Shown: positions 28,255 through 34,367 of the stretch, in pieces
Layout: every line of letters begins with the position of its first letter
Position numbering within the stretch: the stretch's first letter is position 1
NCBI GenBank assembly: GCA_028408025.1
Contig: JAOOKL010000002.1
Span: 1 to 35,209 of the forward strand
Source: Candidatus Pelagibacter sp.
Lineage (GTDB): Bacteria; Pseudomonadota; Alphaproteobacteria; Pelagibacterales; Pelagibacteraceae
DNA length: 35,209 bases
Direction of reading: 5' to 3'
Position numbers and translations under genes: made by a program
Notes under the pieces: generated by a model
What the model saw: only the letters and a program-made list of their open reading frames with translations
What the model was told of the DNA's origin: nothing
Databases searched by the model: none

Positions 28255-28265
28255 CAATAATAATA

Positions 28266-28299
28266 AATTTTACCGCAATTTTTATAGTGCAGTAAAATT
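28266..28299 (-). promoter_or_regulatory. stem-loop between rplL and rpoB
   Basis: In the transcript (minus strand) AATTTTAC-T-GC (28299-28289) can pair with GC-G-GTAAAATT (28276-28266). In RNA this is 11 continuous pairs with one U-G wobble and a 12-base loop. It ends just 11 bases before the rpoB ATG. In E. coli this gap holds an attenuator and an RNase III site that set the rplL:rpoB ratio; a similar role here is an inference. No long U-tract follows, so it does not look like a simple terminator. Confidence 0.6.
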
Positions 28300-28315
28300 C
28301 AGTCTTAAATTTTGT

Positions 28316-28687
28316 TTACTTTAATTCTACTTTTGCTCCAGCTGCCTCAAGTTTTTTCTTAAATTCTTCAGCTTCTTTTTTAGCTACACCAGCCTTAATT
28401 TCTTTAGGTGCGGCTTCAACTAAATCTTTTGCTTCTTTTAATCCTAAACCAGTTATTGCTCTAACTTCCTTAATAACGTTAATTTTTTTATCTCCAGCTG
28501 CTGCTAAGAAAAGTGAAAATTCAGATTTTTCTTCTCCAGCAGGTGCTGCTGCTCCTCCTGGTGCTGCTGCTGCTACAGGTGCGGCTGCTGTAACGCCCCA
28601 TTTCTCCTCTAATTGTTTTGATAGTTCTGCTGCTTCAACTACTGTTAATGTTGAAAGCTCTTCAATGATTTTATTTAAGTCTGCCAT
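28316..28687 (-). CDS. rplL: 50S ribosomal protein L7/L12
   Basis: L7/L12 forms the flexible stalk that recruits and activates EF-Tu and EF-G. The 123-residue acidic protein has the N-terminal dimerisation helices ([20 protein letters not shown]), an Ala/Gly/Pro hinge (about 34-52) and the C-terminal domain. The latter carries [40 protein letters not shown] and [20 protein letters not shown]. It starts 15 bases after rplJ. Confidence 0.98.
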   Translation of the reverse strand: MADLNKIIEELSTLTVVEAAELSKQLEEKWGVTAAAPVAAAAPGGAAAPAGEEKSEFSLFLAAAGDKKINVIKEVRAITGLGLKEAKDLVEAAPKEIKAGVAKKEAEEFKKKLEAAGAKVELK

Positions 28688-28702
28688 TTTGAATCCTATG
28701 AA

Positions 28703-29215
28703 TTAATTTTTTAAACTCTTTGCGCGCGCTAAATTAGCAATTTTTGAGCCAGGTGCAAGTAAAATACTTACTAATTTTTGAGCTGGAGATGATAAAATAC
28801 CTACAATTTTGGCTCTAGCCTCATCCAAAGATGGAAGTGTGGCGATTATAGCCACTTCTTTTTGATCCAAAACCTTGCCGTCCATAAAACCAGCTACAAT
28901 TTTTAATTTGTTATGATTTTTAGCAAATTTAGTTAAAATTTTTGCAGTTGAAATAGGATCTGAAGAAATAGCAGCTGCAGTTGGTCCAATAAAATATTTT
29001 TCTAGTTCTTTCACAGGAGTGTCTTTAATTGCTATTTTTGTAATTCTATTTTTTGTAATTTTAAATAAAATACCTTTTTCTCTTAGTTCTTTTCTTAACT
29101 TATCTAATTCCTTTACATTTAAACCTTGGTATTGAGCAATCATGACGGATTCGTTAGAAGAAAAGTTTTTTTTCATTTCTTCAACGTAATTTTTCTTTGC
29201 TTCTTTATTCATCAT
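28703..29215 (-). CDS. rplJ: 50S ribosomal protein L10
   Basis: L10 anchors the L7/L12 dimers to 23S rRNA. The 170-residue protein has a KKNYVEEMKKNFSSNESVMI opening, QYQGLNVKELDKLRKELREK, and IKDTPVKELEKYFIGPTAAA near the middle. The C-terminal helix that carries L12 dimers (ILSSPAQKLVSILLAPGSKI onwards) is short here. Two ATG codons in tandem open the gene (29215 and 29212); either could be used. It is two bases from rplA, so any L10-type autoregulatory leader would have to lie inside the rplA coding sequence. Confidence 0.96.
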   Translation of the reverse strand: MMNKEAKKNYVEEMKKNFSSNESVMIAQYQGLNVKELDKLRKELREKGILFKITKNRITKIAIKDTPVKELEKYFIGPTAAAISSDPISTAKILTKFAKNHNKLKIVAGFMDGKVLDQKEVAIIATLPSLDEARAKIVGILSSPAQKLVSILLAPGSKIANLARAKSLKN

Positions 29216-29217
29216 AA

Positions 29218-29904
29218 CTATTTAGCTCCGATTTTGTAAGAAATACCCATTGTGGAAGTAATAAAAATACTTTTTATGAATTCTCCTTTAATAGTATCAG
29301 GTTTTTCTTTTTTTAAAAAATCCATAAAATGTTTATAATTTTCAGCTATCTTATCACTTGAAAAACTTTTTCTACCTATTGAGCAAGATAAATTTCCATC
29401 TTTATCATTCCTAATTTCTGTTAACCCATTTTTTATATCATTTACAGTTTTAGAAACTTCATTAGTTACAGTCCCTAATTTTGGATTTGGCATCAATCCT
29501 TTAGGCCCCAAAACTTTTCCGTGTTTTCCAATTTTACCCATCATAGAAGGAGTACAAACTAATTTAGTAAAATCAAATTTTCCTGAAGAAATTTTTTCTA
29601 TTAAGTCATCCGAACCTACTATTTCAGCACCACTTTTTTTTGCTTCATCTATTTTCGCTGGTTCACATAAGACTGCAATTTTATGCTTTTTACCTGAACC
29701 GTTAGGAAGTTTAACTATCGTCCTTAAACTTAAATCTCCACCTTTTGATTGTTTAAGATTTATTTTTAATGATACATCGATAGACTCGTCAAATTTACCA
29801 GTGGCATTTTTTTTTACTAGCTCAATTATTTCTTTGATTTCAGATTTTTTATCTTTATTACGAAACTTTTCTAGCTCTTTATATCTTTTAGATCTTTTTT
29901 TCAT
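29218..29904 (-). CDS. rplA: 50S ribosomal protein L1
   Basis: L1 forms the mobile E-site stalk and in E. coli represses its own operon. The 228-residue protein has SKRYKELEKFRNKDKKSEIK, FDESIDVSLKINLKQSKGGD, VKLPNGSGKKHKIAVLCEP, the domain II region and the signature GKIGKHGKVLGPKGLMPNPK, ending with ITSTMGISYKI. Length and layout are normal. Its ATG overlaps the rplK stop by one base. Confidence 0.97.
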   Translation of the reverse strand: MKKRSKRYKELEKFRNKDKKSEIKEIIELVKKNATGKFDESIDVSLKINLKQSKGGDLSLRTIVKLPNGSGKKHKIAVLCEPAKIDEAKKSGAEIVGSDDLIEKISSGKFDFTKLVCTPSMMGKIGKHGKVLGPKGLMPNPKLGTVTNEVSKTVNDIKNGLTEIRNDKDGNLSCSIGRKSFSSDKIAENYKHFMDFLKKEKPDTIKGEFIKSIFITSTMGISYKIGAK

Positions 29905-30329
29905 TATTCTTTTACCTCAATACCCATAGATCTAGCTGATCCACAAATTATTTTAGTTGCTTCTTTTATGTCAAAAGCATTTAAGTCTTTCATTTTTTCT
30001 TTTGCTATAGCCTCTGCTTGTTTCATTGTAATAGAACCAGCTACCACCCTACCAGGTTCACTAGAACCGCTTTTTAGTTTTGCTGCTTCTCTAATAAAGT
30101 GAGACGCAGGTGGTGATTTAATTATAAAATCAAATTTTTTGTCTTTATAAACTGTTATAACAACTGGCACAGGTTTTCCCATAAATGCTTTTGTTTTTTC
30201 ATTAAAGGCTTTACAAAATTCCATAATATTAATTCCTCTTTGTCCTAATGCAGGACCAACAGGAGGAGCGGGATTAGCCTGACCACCTTTAATTTGCAAT
30301 TTAACGTATCCTGTTATCTCTTTTGCCAT
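29904..30329 (-). CDS. rplK: 50S ribosomal protein L11
   Basis: L11 belongs to the GTPase-associated centre and takes part in sensing of uncharged tRNA. The 141-residue protein contains [37 protein letters not shown] with the Pro-rich N-terminal switch, [20 protein letters not shown] and the C-terminal [11 protein letters not shown]. It directly abuts nusG; no L1-binding leader is seen in the gapless junction. Confidence 0.98.
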   Translation of the reverse strand: MAKEITGYVKLQIKGGQANPAPPVGPALGQRGINIMEFCKAFNEKTKAFMGKPVPVVITVYKDKKFDFIIKSPPASHFIREAAKLKSGSSEPGRVVAGSITMKQAEAIAKEKMKDLNAFDIKEATKIICGSARSMGIEVKE

Positions 30330-30854
30330 TTAATTTTTCTCCACTTGATGAAATTCTAAATCAACTGGTGTAGCCCTACCAAATATAGAAACTGAGACTT
30401 TAAGTCTAGATTTTTCTTCATCTATTTCTTCAATTAAACCGTTAAATGACGCAAAAGGACCATCACAAACTTTAACTTTTTCGCCAATTTCGAAACTTAT
30501 TCCAGTTTTTTGATTAACAGCGCTCTCAGATACTTGTCCTAATATTCTCTTTATCTCGTCATCAGAAATAGGTGTGGGTTTATCCTCTGATCCCAAGAAA
30601 CCACTAACTTTTTGAAGATTTTTAATTAAATGATAAATTTGTTTTGTTAGCTCCACTTTAACTAAGACATATCCTGGAAAATATTTTTTCTCTTTTTTAG
30701 TTCTTTTTCCTTTTTTAACTTCAGTAATTTGATGAGTTGGTACTAAAACCTCACCTAGATTATCCAATAATTTGTGTTTTTTTAGTTCATCTTTGATTGA
30801 GTCAACTACTTTTTTCTCAAAGCCTGAATATGCTTGAACAATATACCAATTCAT
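30330..30854 (-). CDS. nusG: transcription termination/antitermination factor NusG
   Basis: NusG binds the RNA polymerase clamp and couples transcription to translation through S10, and to Rho. The 174-residue protein begins NWYIVQAYSGFEKKVVDSIK after Met, has FFPGYV-like KKYFPGYVLVKVEL, and VSGFLGSEDKPTPISDDEI. The C-terminal KOW domain is FEIGEKVKVCDGPFASFNGL, ending RATPVDLEFHQVEKN. It starts three bases after the secE stop, the standard secE-nusG pair. Confidence 0.97.
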   Translation of the reverse strand: MNWYIVQAYSGFEKKVVDSIKDELKKHKLLDNLGEVLVPTHQITEVKKGKRTKKEKKYFPGYVLVKVELTKQIYHLIKNLQKVSGFLGSEDKPTPISDDEIKRILGQVSESAVNQKTGISFEIGEKVKVCDGPFASFNGLIEEIDEEKSRLKVSVSIFGRATPVDLEFHQVEKN

Positions 30855-30857
30855 AAT

Positions 30858-31049
30858 TTAAAAATTAATAGTTAAAACTATATTTAATAAAAACCTTAAA
30901 ATTTGATCTAAAATAAGAAAAAAAATTGCAGCTACGGATGCTAATGCAAAAACCATTATTGCACCCATCATTGTATCTTTCTTTGTAGGCCAAGTTATTC
31001 TAAAAGTTTCTTGTTTTACTTCTTGGATAAATTTAAGTGGGTTTTTCAT
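30858..31049 (-). CDS. secE: preprotein translocase subunit SecE
   Basis: SecE clamps SecY in the translocon. The 63-residue single-span form has the conserved amphipathic cytoplasmic helix FIQEVKQETFRITWPTKKDT (about 7-26), including the invariant WP. One membrane segment of about 20-25 residues follows (from about 29). E. coli SecE has two extra N-terminal spans; the short form is the common one. It starts 10 bases after the CCA end of the tRNA-Trp gene and is followed by nusG. Confidence 0.96.
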   Translation of the reverse strand: MKNPLKFIQEVKQETFRITWPTKKDTMMGAIMVFALASVAAIFFLILDQILRFLLNIVLTINF

Positions 31050-31059
31050 TTAATTTTTT

Positions 31060-31135
31060 TGGCAGGAGCGGAGGGACTCGAACCCACAACCTCCGGTTTT
31101 GGAGACCGGCGCTCTACCAATTGAACTACGCTCCT
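31060..31135 (-). tRNA. trnW: tRNA-Trp (CCA anticodon)
   Basis: On the minus strand the 76-base gene starts AGGAGCG and folds into a normal cloverleaf. It has a D arm with GTTCAATTGGTAGAGC, the anticodon stem CCGGT/ACCGG around the loop CTCCAAA (anticodon CCA), a T arm with GGGTTCGAGTCCC and the acceptor CGCTCCT. Discriminator G and an encoded CCA follow. It lies 5 bases downstream of the tuf stop and 10 bases before secE, so it must be cut out of a tuf-trnW-secE transcript. Confidence 0.97.
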
Positions 31136-31140
31136 AAGCG

Positions 31141-32340
31141 TTATTTTATAATTTTAGTTACTACTCCAGCTCCAACTGTTTTTCCACCTTCTCTTATTGC
31201 AAAATTAAGTTTTTCATTCATAGCAATAGGTGTGATTAGTTTTACGGTAAACTTACCGTCATCTCCTGGCATAACCATTTCTGTGCCTGAAGGTAATGTT
31301 ACTTCACCTGTCACATCAGTTGTTCTAAAATAAAACTGTGGTCTATATTTTGTGAAAAAAGGTGTGTGTCTTCCACCTTCTTCTTTTTTAAGAATATAAG
31401 CCTGACATTCAAATTCAGTATGCGGTGTAATTGATCCTGGTTTACAAAGAACTTGACCTCTTTCAACATCTGTTCTTTCCACACCTCTTAACAATGCGCC
31501 AATGTTGTCTCCGGCTTCACCACTATCTAAAAGTTTTCTAAACATTTCAACTCCAGTACAAACTGATTTTTTAGTGTCTCTGATACCAACTATTTCTATT
31601 TCTTCACCTACTTTAATTACACCCGACTCTACTCTTCCTGTAACAACAGTCCCTCTTCCTGAAATAGAAAAAACGTCCTCTACTGGCATTAGAAAAGGTT
31701 TATCTTTCGGTCTATTTGGTTGCGGAATAGTTTCGTCAACAGCTTTCATCAATTCCATTATAGCATTTTTACCTGTAGCTTCGTCTTTTCCTTCTACAGC
31801 ATTTAGAGCTGAACCCTTTACAATAGGGATCTTATCTCCTGGAAACTTGTAAGAAGTTAAAAGCTCTCGAATTTCTTCCTCTACTAAGTCAACTAATTCT
31901 TTATCTTTAACTGTGTCAATTTTATTTAAGAATACCACTATTGCAGGTACACCGACTTGACGTGCCAAGAGAATATGTTCTCTTGTCTGTGGCATCGGCC
32001 CATCAGCAGCATTAACCACTAAAATTGCACCGTCCATTTGTGCAGCTCCAGTTATCATGTTTTTAACATAGTCAGCGTGACCTGGGCAGTCAACGTGAGC
32101 GTAATGTCTTTTTTCAGTTTCATACTCTACGTGAGCAGTTGAAATTGTTATTCCTCTCTCTTTTTCCTCTGGTGCTTTATCTATTTGGTCGTAAGCAACA
32201 AAATTTGCACTAGATTTTCCTCCTGCTTCTGAAAGAACTTTAGTTATAGCAGCAGTTAAAGTTGTTTTGCCGTGGTCTACGTGACCTATTGTACCAATAT
32301 TACAATGTGGCTTGTTTCGTTGAAACTTTTCTTTTGACAT
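31141..32340 (-). CDS. tuf: elongation factor Tu
   Basis: EF-Tu delivers aminoacyl-tRNA to the ribosome as a GTP complex. The 399-residue protein has G1 GHVDHGKTT (19-27), [13 protein letters not shown] for switch I, G3 [21 protein letters not shown]4 NKID and GSALNA. Domains II and III follow, with [12 protein letters not shown] and [25 protein letters not shown] Shine-Dalgarno lies 10 bases ahead of the ATG. It is located next to secE, downstream of two tRNA genes, not in the str operon between fusA and rpsJ, where no tuf exists; this may be the only copy. Confidence 0.98.
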   Translation of the reverse strand: MSKEKFQRNKPHCNIGTIGHVDHGKTTLTAAITKVLSEAGGKSSANFVAYDQIDKAPEEKERGITISTAHVEYETEKRHYAHVDCPGHADYVKNMITGAAQMDGAILVVNAADGPMPQTREHILLARQVGVPAIVVFLNKIDTVKDKELVDLVEEEIRELLTSYKFPGDKIPIVKGSALNAVEGKDEATGKNAIMELMKAVDETIPQPNRPKDKPFLMPVEDVFSISGRGTVVTGRVESGVIKVGEEIEIVGIRDTKKSVCTGVEMFRKLLDSGEAGDNIGALLRGVERTDVERGQVLCKPGSITPHTEFECQAYILKKEEGGRHTPFFTKYRPQFYFRTTDVTGEVTLPSGTEMVMPGDDGKFTVKLITPIAMNEKLNFAIREGGKTVGAGVVTKIIK

Positions 32341-32350
32341 TTTTTTTTAT

Positions 32351-32354
32351 CCTC
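32351..32354 (-). promoter_or_regulatory. Shine-Dalgarno site of tuf
   Basis: The minus strand reads GAGG 10 bases before the tuf ATG, in the 32-base spacer after the tRNA-Gly CCA end. It fits a highly translated gene. Confidence 0.5.
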
Positions 32355-32372
32355 ACTTTTAGTTTTTAATTT

Positions 32373-32446
32373 TGGAGCGGGTAAAGGGAATCGAACCCTT
32401 ACATCCAGCTTGGAAGGCTAGCGTTCTACCATTGAACTACACCCGC
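32373..32446 (-). tRNA. trnG: tRNA-Gly (TCC anticodon)
   Basis: On the minus strand the 74-base gene starts GCGGGTG and has a D arm with GTTCAATGGTAGAAC. The anticodon stem CTAGC/GCTGG contains one T-G pair and encloses loop CTTCCAA, giving anticodon TCC. The T arm is GGGTTCGATTCCC. Acceptor TACCCGC pairs with the 5' end, with a G-T at position 7. Discriminator T and an encoded CCA follow. Confidence 0.97.
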
Positions 32447-32451
32447 AATAT

Positions 32452-32494
32452 CCAAACTTAACACGCTCTTATGTTATCAAATAATTAAGTTTGG
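32452..32494. repeat. 10-bp inverted repeat linking the tRNA-Tyr CCA end and the tRNA-Tyr/tRNA-Gly spacer
   Basis: CCAAACTTAA (32452-32461) and TTAAGTTTGG (32485-32494) are exact reverse complements separated by 23 bases. The right arm includes the encoded CCA of tRNA-Tyr (32492-32494). In the precursor RNA the 3' CCA and the trailer would pair with a stretch ending six bases before the tRNA-Gly 5' end. Confidence 0.75.
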
Positions 32495-32577
32495 TGGAGG
32501 GGGAAAGATTCGAACTTTCGAAGACCGAAGTCAACGGGTTTACAGCCCGCCCCATTTGACCGCTTTGGTACCCCTCC
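32492..32577 (-). tRNA. trnY: tRNA-Tyr (GTA anticodon)
   Basis: On the minus strand the 86-base gene starts GGAGGGG and carries the long variable arm of class II tRNAs (TTGACTTCGGTC region). The anticodon loop CTGTAAA lies in stem GCGGG/CCCGT, giving anticodon GTA. The T arm has AAAGTTCGAATCTTT and the acceptor is CCCCTCC, followed by discriminator A and encoded CCA. It is the first gene of the tRNA-Tyr, tRNA-Gly, tuf, tRNA-Trp, secE string. Confidence 0.96.
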
Positions 32578-32593
32578 TCAACGTTCCTTTTAC

Positions 32594-32608
32594 TAGGGAT
32601 ACCCCCTA
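32594..32608. repeat. small 5-bp hairpin in the tRNA-Tyr leader
   Basis: TAGGG (32594-32598) and CCCTA (32604-32608) pair around a 5-base loop. On the transcript this lies between the predicted start near 32629 and the tRNA-Tyr 5' end at 32577. It is GC-rich for this genome and could be a leader hairpin near the RNase P cut, or chance. Confidence 0.35.
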
Positions 32609-32635
32609 ACTTAAAAAGTATTCAACAACAAGGGT

Positions 32636-32663
32636 TTTATAAGCATTTGTGTAATAAATGCAA
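32636..32663 (-). promoter_or_regulatory. promoter of the tRNA-Tyr/tRNA-Gly/tuf/secE transcript
   Basis: On the minus strand TTGCAT (32658-32663) is followed after 16 bases by TATAAA (32636-32641). Initiation near 32629 is about 50 bases ahead of tRNA-Tyr. The perfect dyad GCATTT/AAATGC (32643-32661, 7-base loop) overlaps the -35 and fills the spacer. This is the only promoter-like sequence seen between rlmB and the first tRNA, so it may drive much of the downstream cluster. Confidence 0.6.
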
Positions 32664-32717
32664 TCAATCATTTTTCCTTGAAATATGCTAATTATTTAAA
32701 AAAATTACTAAAATATT

Positions 32718-33467
32718 ATGAAAAAAACCACATTTTTAATAGTTGGCAAGCATGCAGTAGTTGAAGCCTTAAAAAATTCCGAGAGGAAAATTGATAGAGT
32801 TTTTTTGACTGAAGATGCTCAAAAAAAGGTCAATAGAGAAAACCAATCCCTTAATCTACTTAAAAACGTTAATGTTTTTTATAAGTCGAAAAGGGAATTA
32901 GATAACCTATGTGGTAGAGATGAAACTGCACATCAGGGTTTAGTTGCAGAAGTTGAGCAGTTAGATGAAATTAGTATAAAAGAATATGTCTTAAAAAATA
33001 AAGATCAAAACGTCAACTTTATTGCCTTAGAGGGTGTTACTGATCCTAGAAACATTGGATCGATAATTAGAAGCGCTGTAGCTTTTAATGTAAATGGCAT
33101 AATTGTAAAAGAAAGATCTTTCCCTTCTAAGAGCAAATTACTTTATAAAAGTGCAAGCGGAGGAACTGAACATATAAATATTTTTAAAGTTTCAAATATT
33201 AATACAACCTTAAAGTATCTTAAATCAAAAGAATTTTGGATTAGTGCGTTTGATACCTCCGCTTCTAAAGACTTTACAAGCAATAATTGGAAGGGGAAAA
33301 ATGTACTTTTGTTTGGTTCGGAAGGTTTTGGTTTAAAAACTAAGACCTTGGAACATTCAGATTTTAAATTTAGAGTAAAAATGAACAATAATATAGAAAG
33401 TTTAAATATTTCAAATACTGTATCTGTAGTTTGTCATCACATTTTTCACTCAATAAAATTGAAATAA
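32718..33467 (+). CDS. rlmB: SpoU/TrmH-family rRNA 2'-O-methyltransferase, RlmB-like
   Basis: RlmB methylates the 2'-OH of G2251 in the 23S rRNA P loop using SAM. The 249-residue protein has the L30e-like substrate-binding domain (about 5-80: LIVGKHAVVEALKNS, ETAHQGLVAEVE) and a knotted SPOUT methyltransferase domain. SPOUT motif 1 is LEGVTDPRNIGSIIRSA (104-120), motif 2 is LFGSEGFGL (198-206) and motif 3 is NIESLNISNTVSV (225-237). The two-domain layout fits RlmB better than the single-domain TrmL; TrmH of tRNA is a weaker alternative. It diverges from the tRNA/tuf cluster. Its promoter is unclear: TTGAAA at 32678-32683 has no convincing -10. Confidence 0.9.
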   Translation: MKKTTFLIVGKHAVVEALKNSERKIDRVFLTEDAQKKVNRENQSLNLLKNVNVFYKSKRELDNLCGRDETAHQGLVAEVEQLDEISIKEYVLKNKDQNVNFIALEGVTDPRNIGSIIRSAVAFNVNGIIVKERSFPSKSKLLYKSASGGTEHINIFKVSNINTTLKYLKSKEFWISAFDTSASKDFTSNNWKGKNVLLFGSEGFGLKTKTLEHSDFKFRVKMNNNIESLNISNTVSVVCHHIFHSIKLK

Positions 33468-33488
33468 GAGTTTATTTATATTGAGTTT

Positions 33489-33494
33489 TATAAT
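33489..33494 (+). promoter_or_regulatory. candidate -10 box for tRNA-Thr
   Basis: A perfect TATAAT within TTTTATAAT lies 23 bases before the tRNA-Thr 5' end, in the 50-base gap after rlmB. No good -35 is seen at normal distance, so the tRNA may also be made by read-through from rlmB. Confidence 0.35.
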
Positions 33495-33517
33495 ATTTTG
33501 CCTTAAAAAATTATTAA

Positions 33518-33593
33518 GCCCTCATAGCTCAATTGGTAGAGCAATTGATTTGTAATCAATAGGTTCGCGGTTCGAGTCCGTGTGAGGGCACCA
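33518..33593 (+). tRNA. trnT: tRNA-Thr (TGT anticodon)
   Basis: The 76-base plus-strand gene starts GCCCTCA and has D arm GCTCAATTGGTAGAGC. The anticodon stem ATTGA/TCAAT encloses loop TTTGTAA (anticodon TGT), the T arm is GCGGTTCGAGTCCGT, acceptor TGAGGGC, discriminator A and an encoded CCA. It converges with nadK, 12 bases away. Confidence 0.97.
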
Positions 33594-33605
33594 TCCAATA
33601 AACTT

Positions 33606-34367
33606 TTACTTGTTTCTTAATTGCTCAACTTTTATTCTTTTAAATAAAGTTCTGTTCTTGTCATAGAGCAATTTGATTTTAATAGATTTATTTTTTTTTA
33701 TTACTAGAGATGTTATATTTCTAACTTCATAATTGTCAGCAACTGCAGCTACTGGCCTTTTCTTGGGGTTTAAATTTTTTATAATAATTTTAGATCTATC
33801 TGAAACTGCTTTACCTTTCCAACGTCTGGGTCGGAATGGACTTATTGGAGTGACTGCAAGTTTCTTTGAGTTAAGAGTCAATATAGGTCCATTAACTGAT
33901 AAATTGTAGGCCGTACTTCCCGCAGGTGTGCTTACTAAAACCCCATCACCAATTAAATTTTTGATAATGTTTTTTTTTCCTATTCTTAAATTTAAAGATA
34001 CTGTTTGTCTGCTCTGTCTAAATAATGAAATTTCATTGATAGCGATAATCTTTTTTATTTTTTTTTTAATTTTTGTAGTTAACATAAGGGGATTAATTAT
34101 TGTTTGTTTTGATTTGTTAATCTTCTTAAATAAATCTTTAAGATTATATCTATTCATAAGAAAACCATAAGAACCACAGTTAATACCATAAAAAGATTTT
34201 TGATATTTATGGTAACTTTTTAAAGTCTTGAGCATAAAACCATCACCTCCAGCAACAACTATTACATCGCATTTTGAAGGTGAATAATTTAAATATTTCT
34301 TGAACAATTTTTTTTTAAATTTTTGAGCTTTGAGACTTGTGTCAAATGTGAAGTGAATTTTATACAT
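33606..34367 (-). CDS. nadK: NAD kinase
   Basis: NadK phosphorylates NAD to NADP using ATP or polyphosphate. The 253-residue protein has the diagnostic GGDGFMLKTL motif (40-49) with its catalytic Asp and GINCGSYGFLMN (61-72). NEISL lies at 111-115, and the second signature GDGVLVSTPAGSTAYNLSVN at 140-159. The C-terminal region includes VTPISPFRPRRWKGKAVSD. Many bacterial NadK proteins have GxLGFL where this one has GSYGFL. The start ATG follows the stop of the upstream deacetylase gene with no gap (TAAATG), so both are probably co-transcribed. Confidence 0.93.
   Translation of the reverse strand: MYKIHFTFDTSLKAQKFKKKLFKKYLNYSPSKCDVIVVAGGDGFMLKTLKSYHKYQKSFYGINCGSYGFLMNRYNLKDLFKKINKSKQTIINPLMLTTKIKKKIKKIIAINEISLFRQSRQTVSLNLRIGKKNIIKNLIGDGVLVSTPAGSTAYNLSVNGPILTLNSKKLAVTPISPFRPRRWKGKAVSDRSKIIIKNLNPKKRPVAAVADNYEVRNITSLVIKKNKSIKIKLLYDKNRTLFKRIKVEQLRNK

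Noticed and set aside
28255..28257. TTG start for rpoB one codon upstream
   Set aside because: The ATG at 28254 aligns exactly with the conserved beta N-terminus; TTG is not needed.
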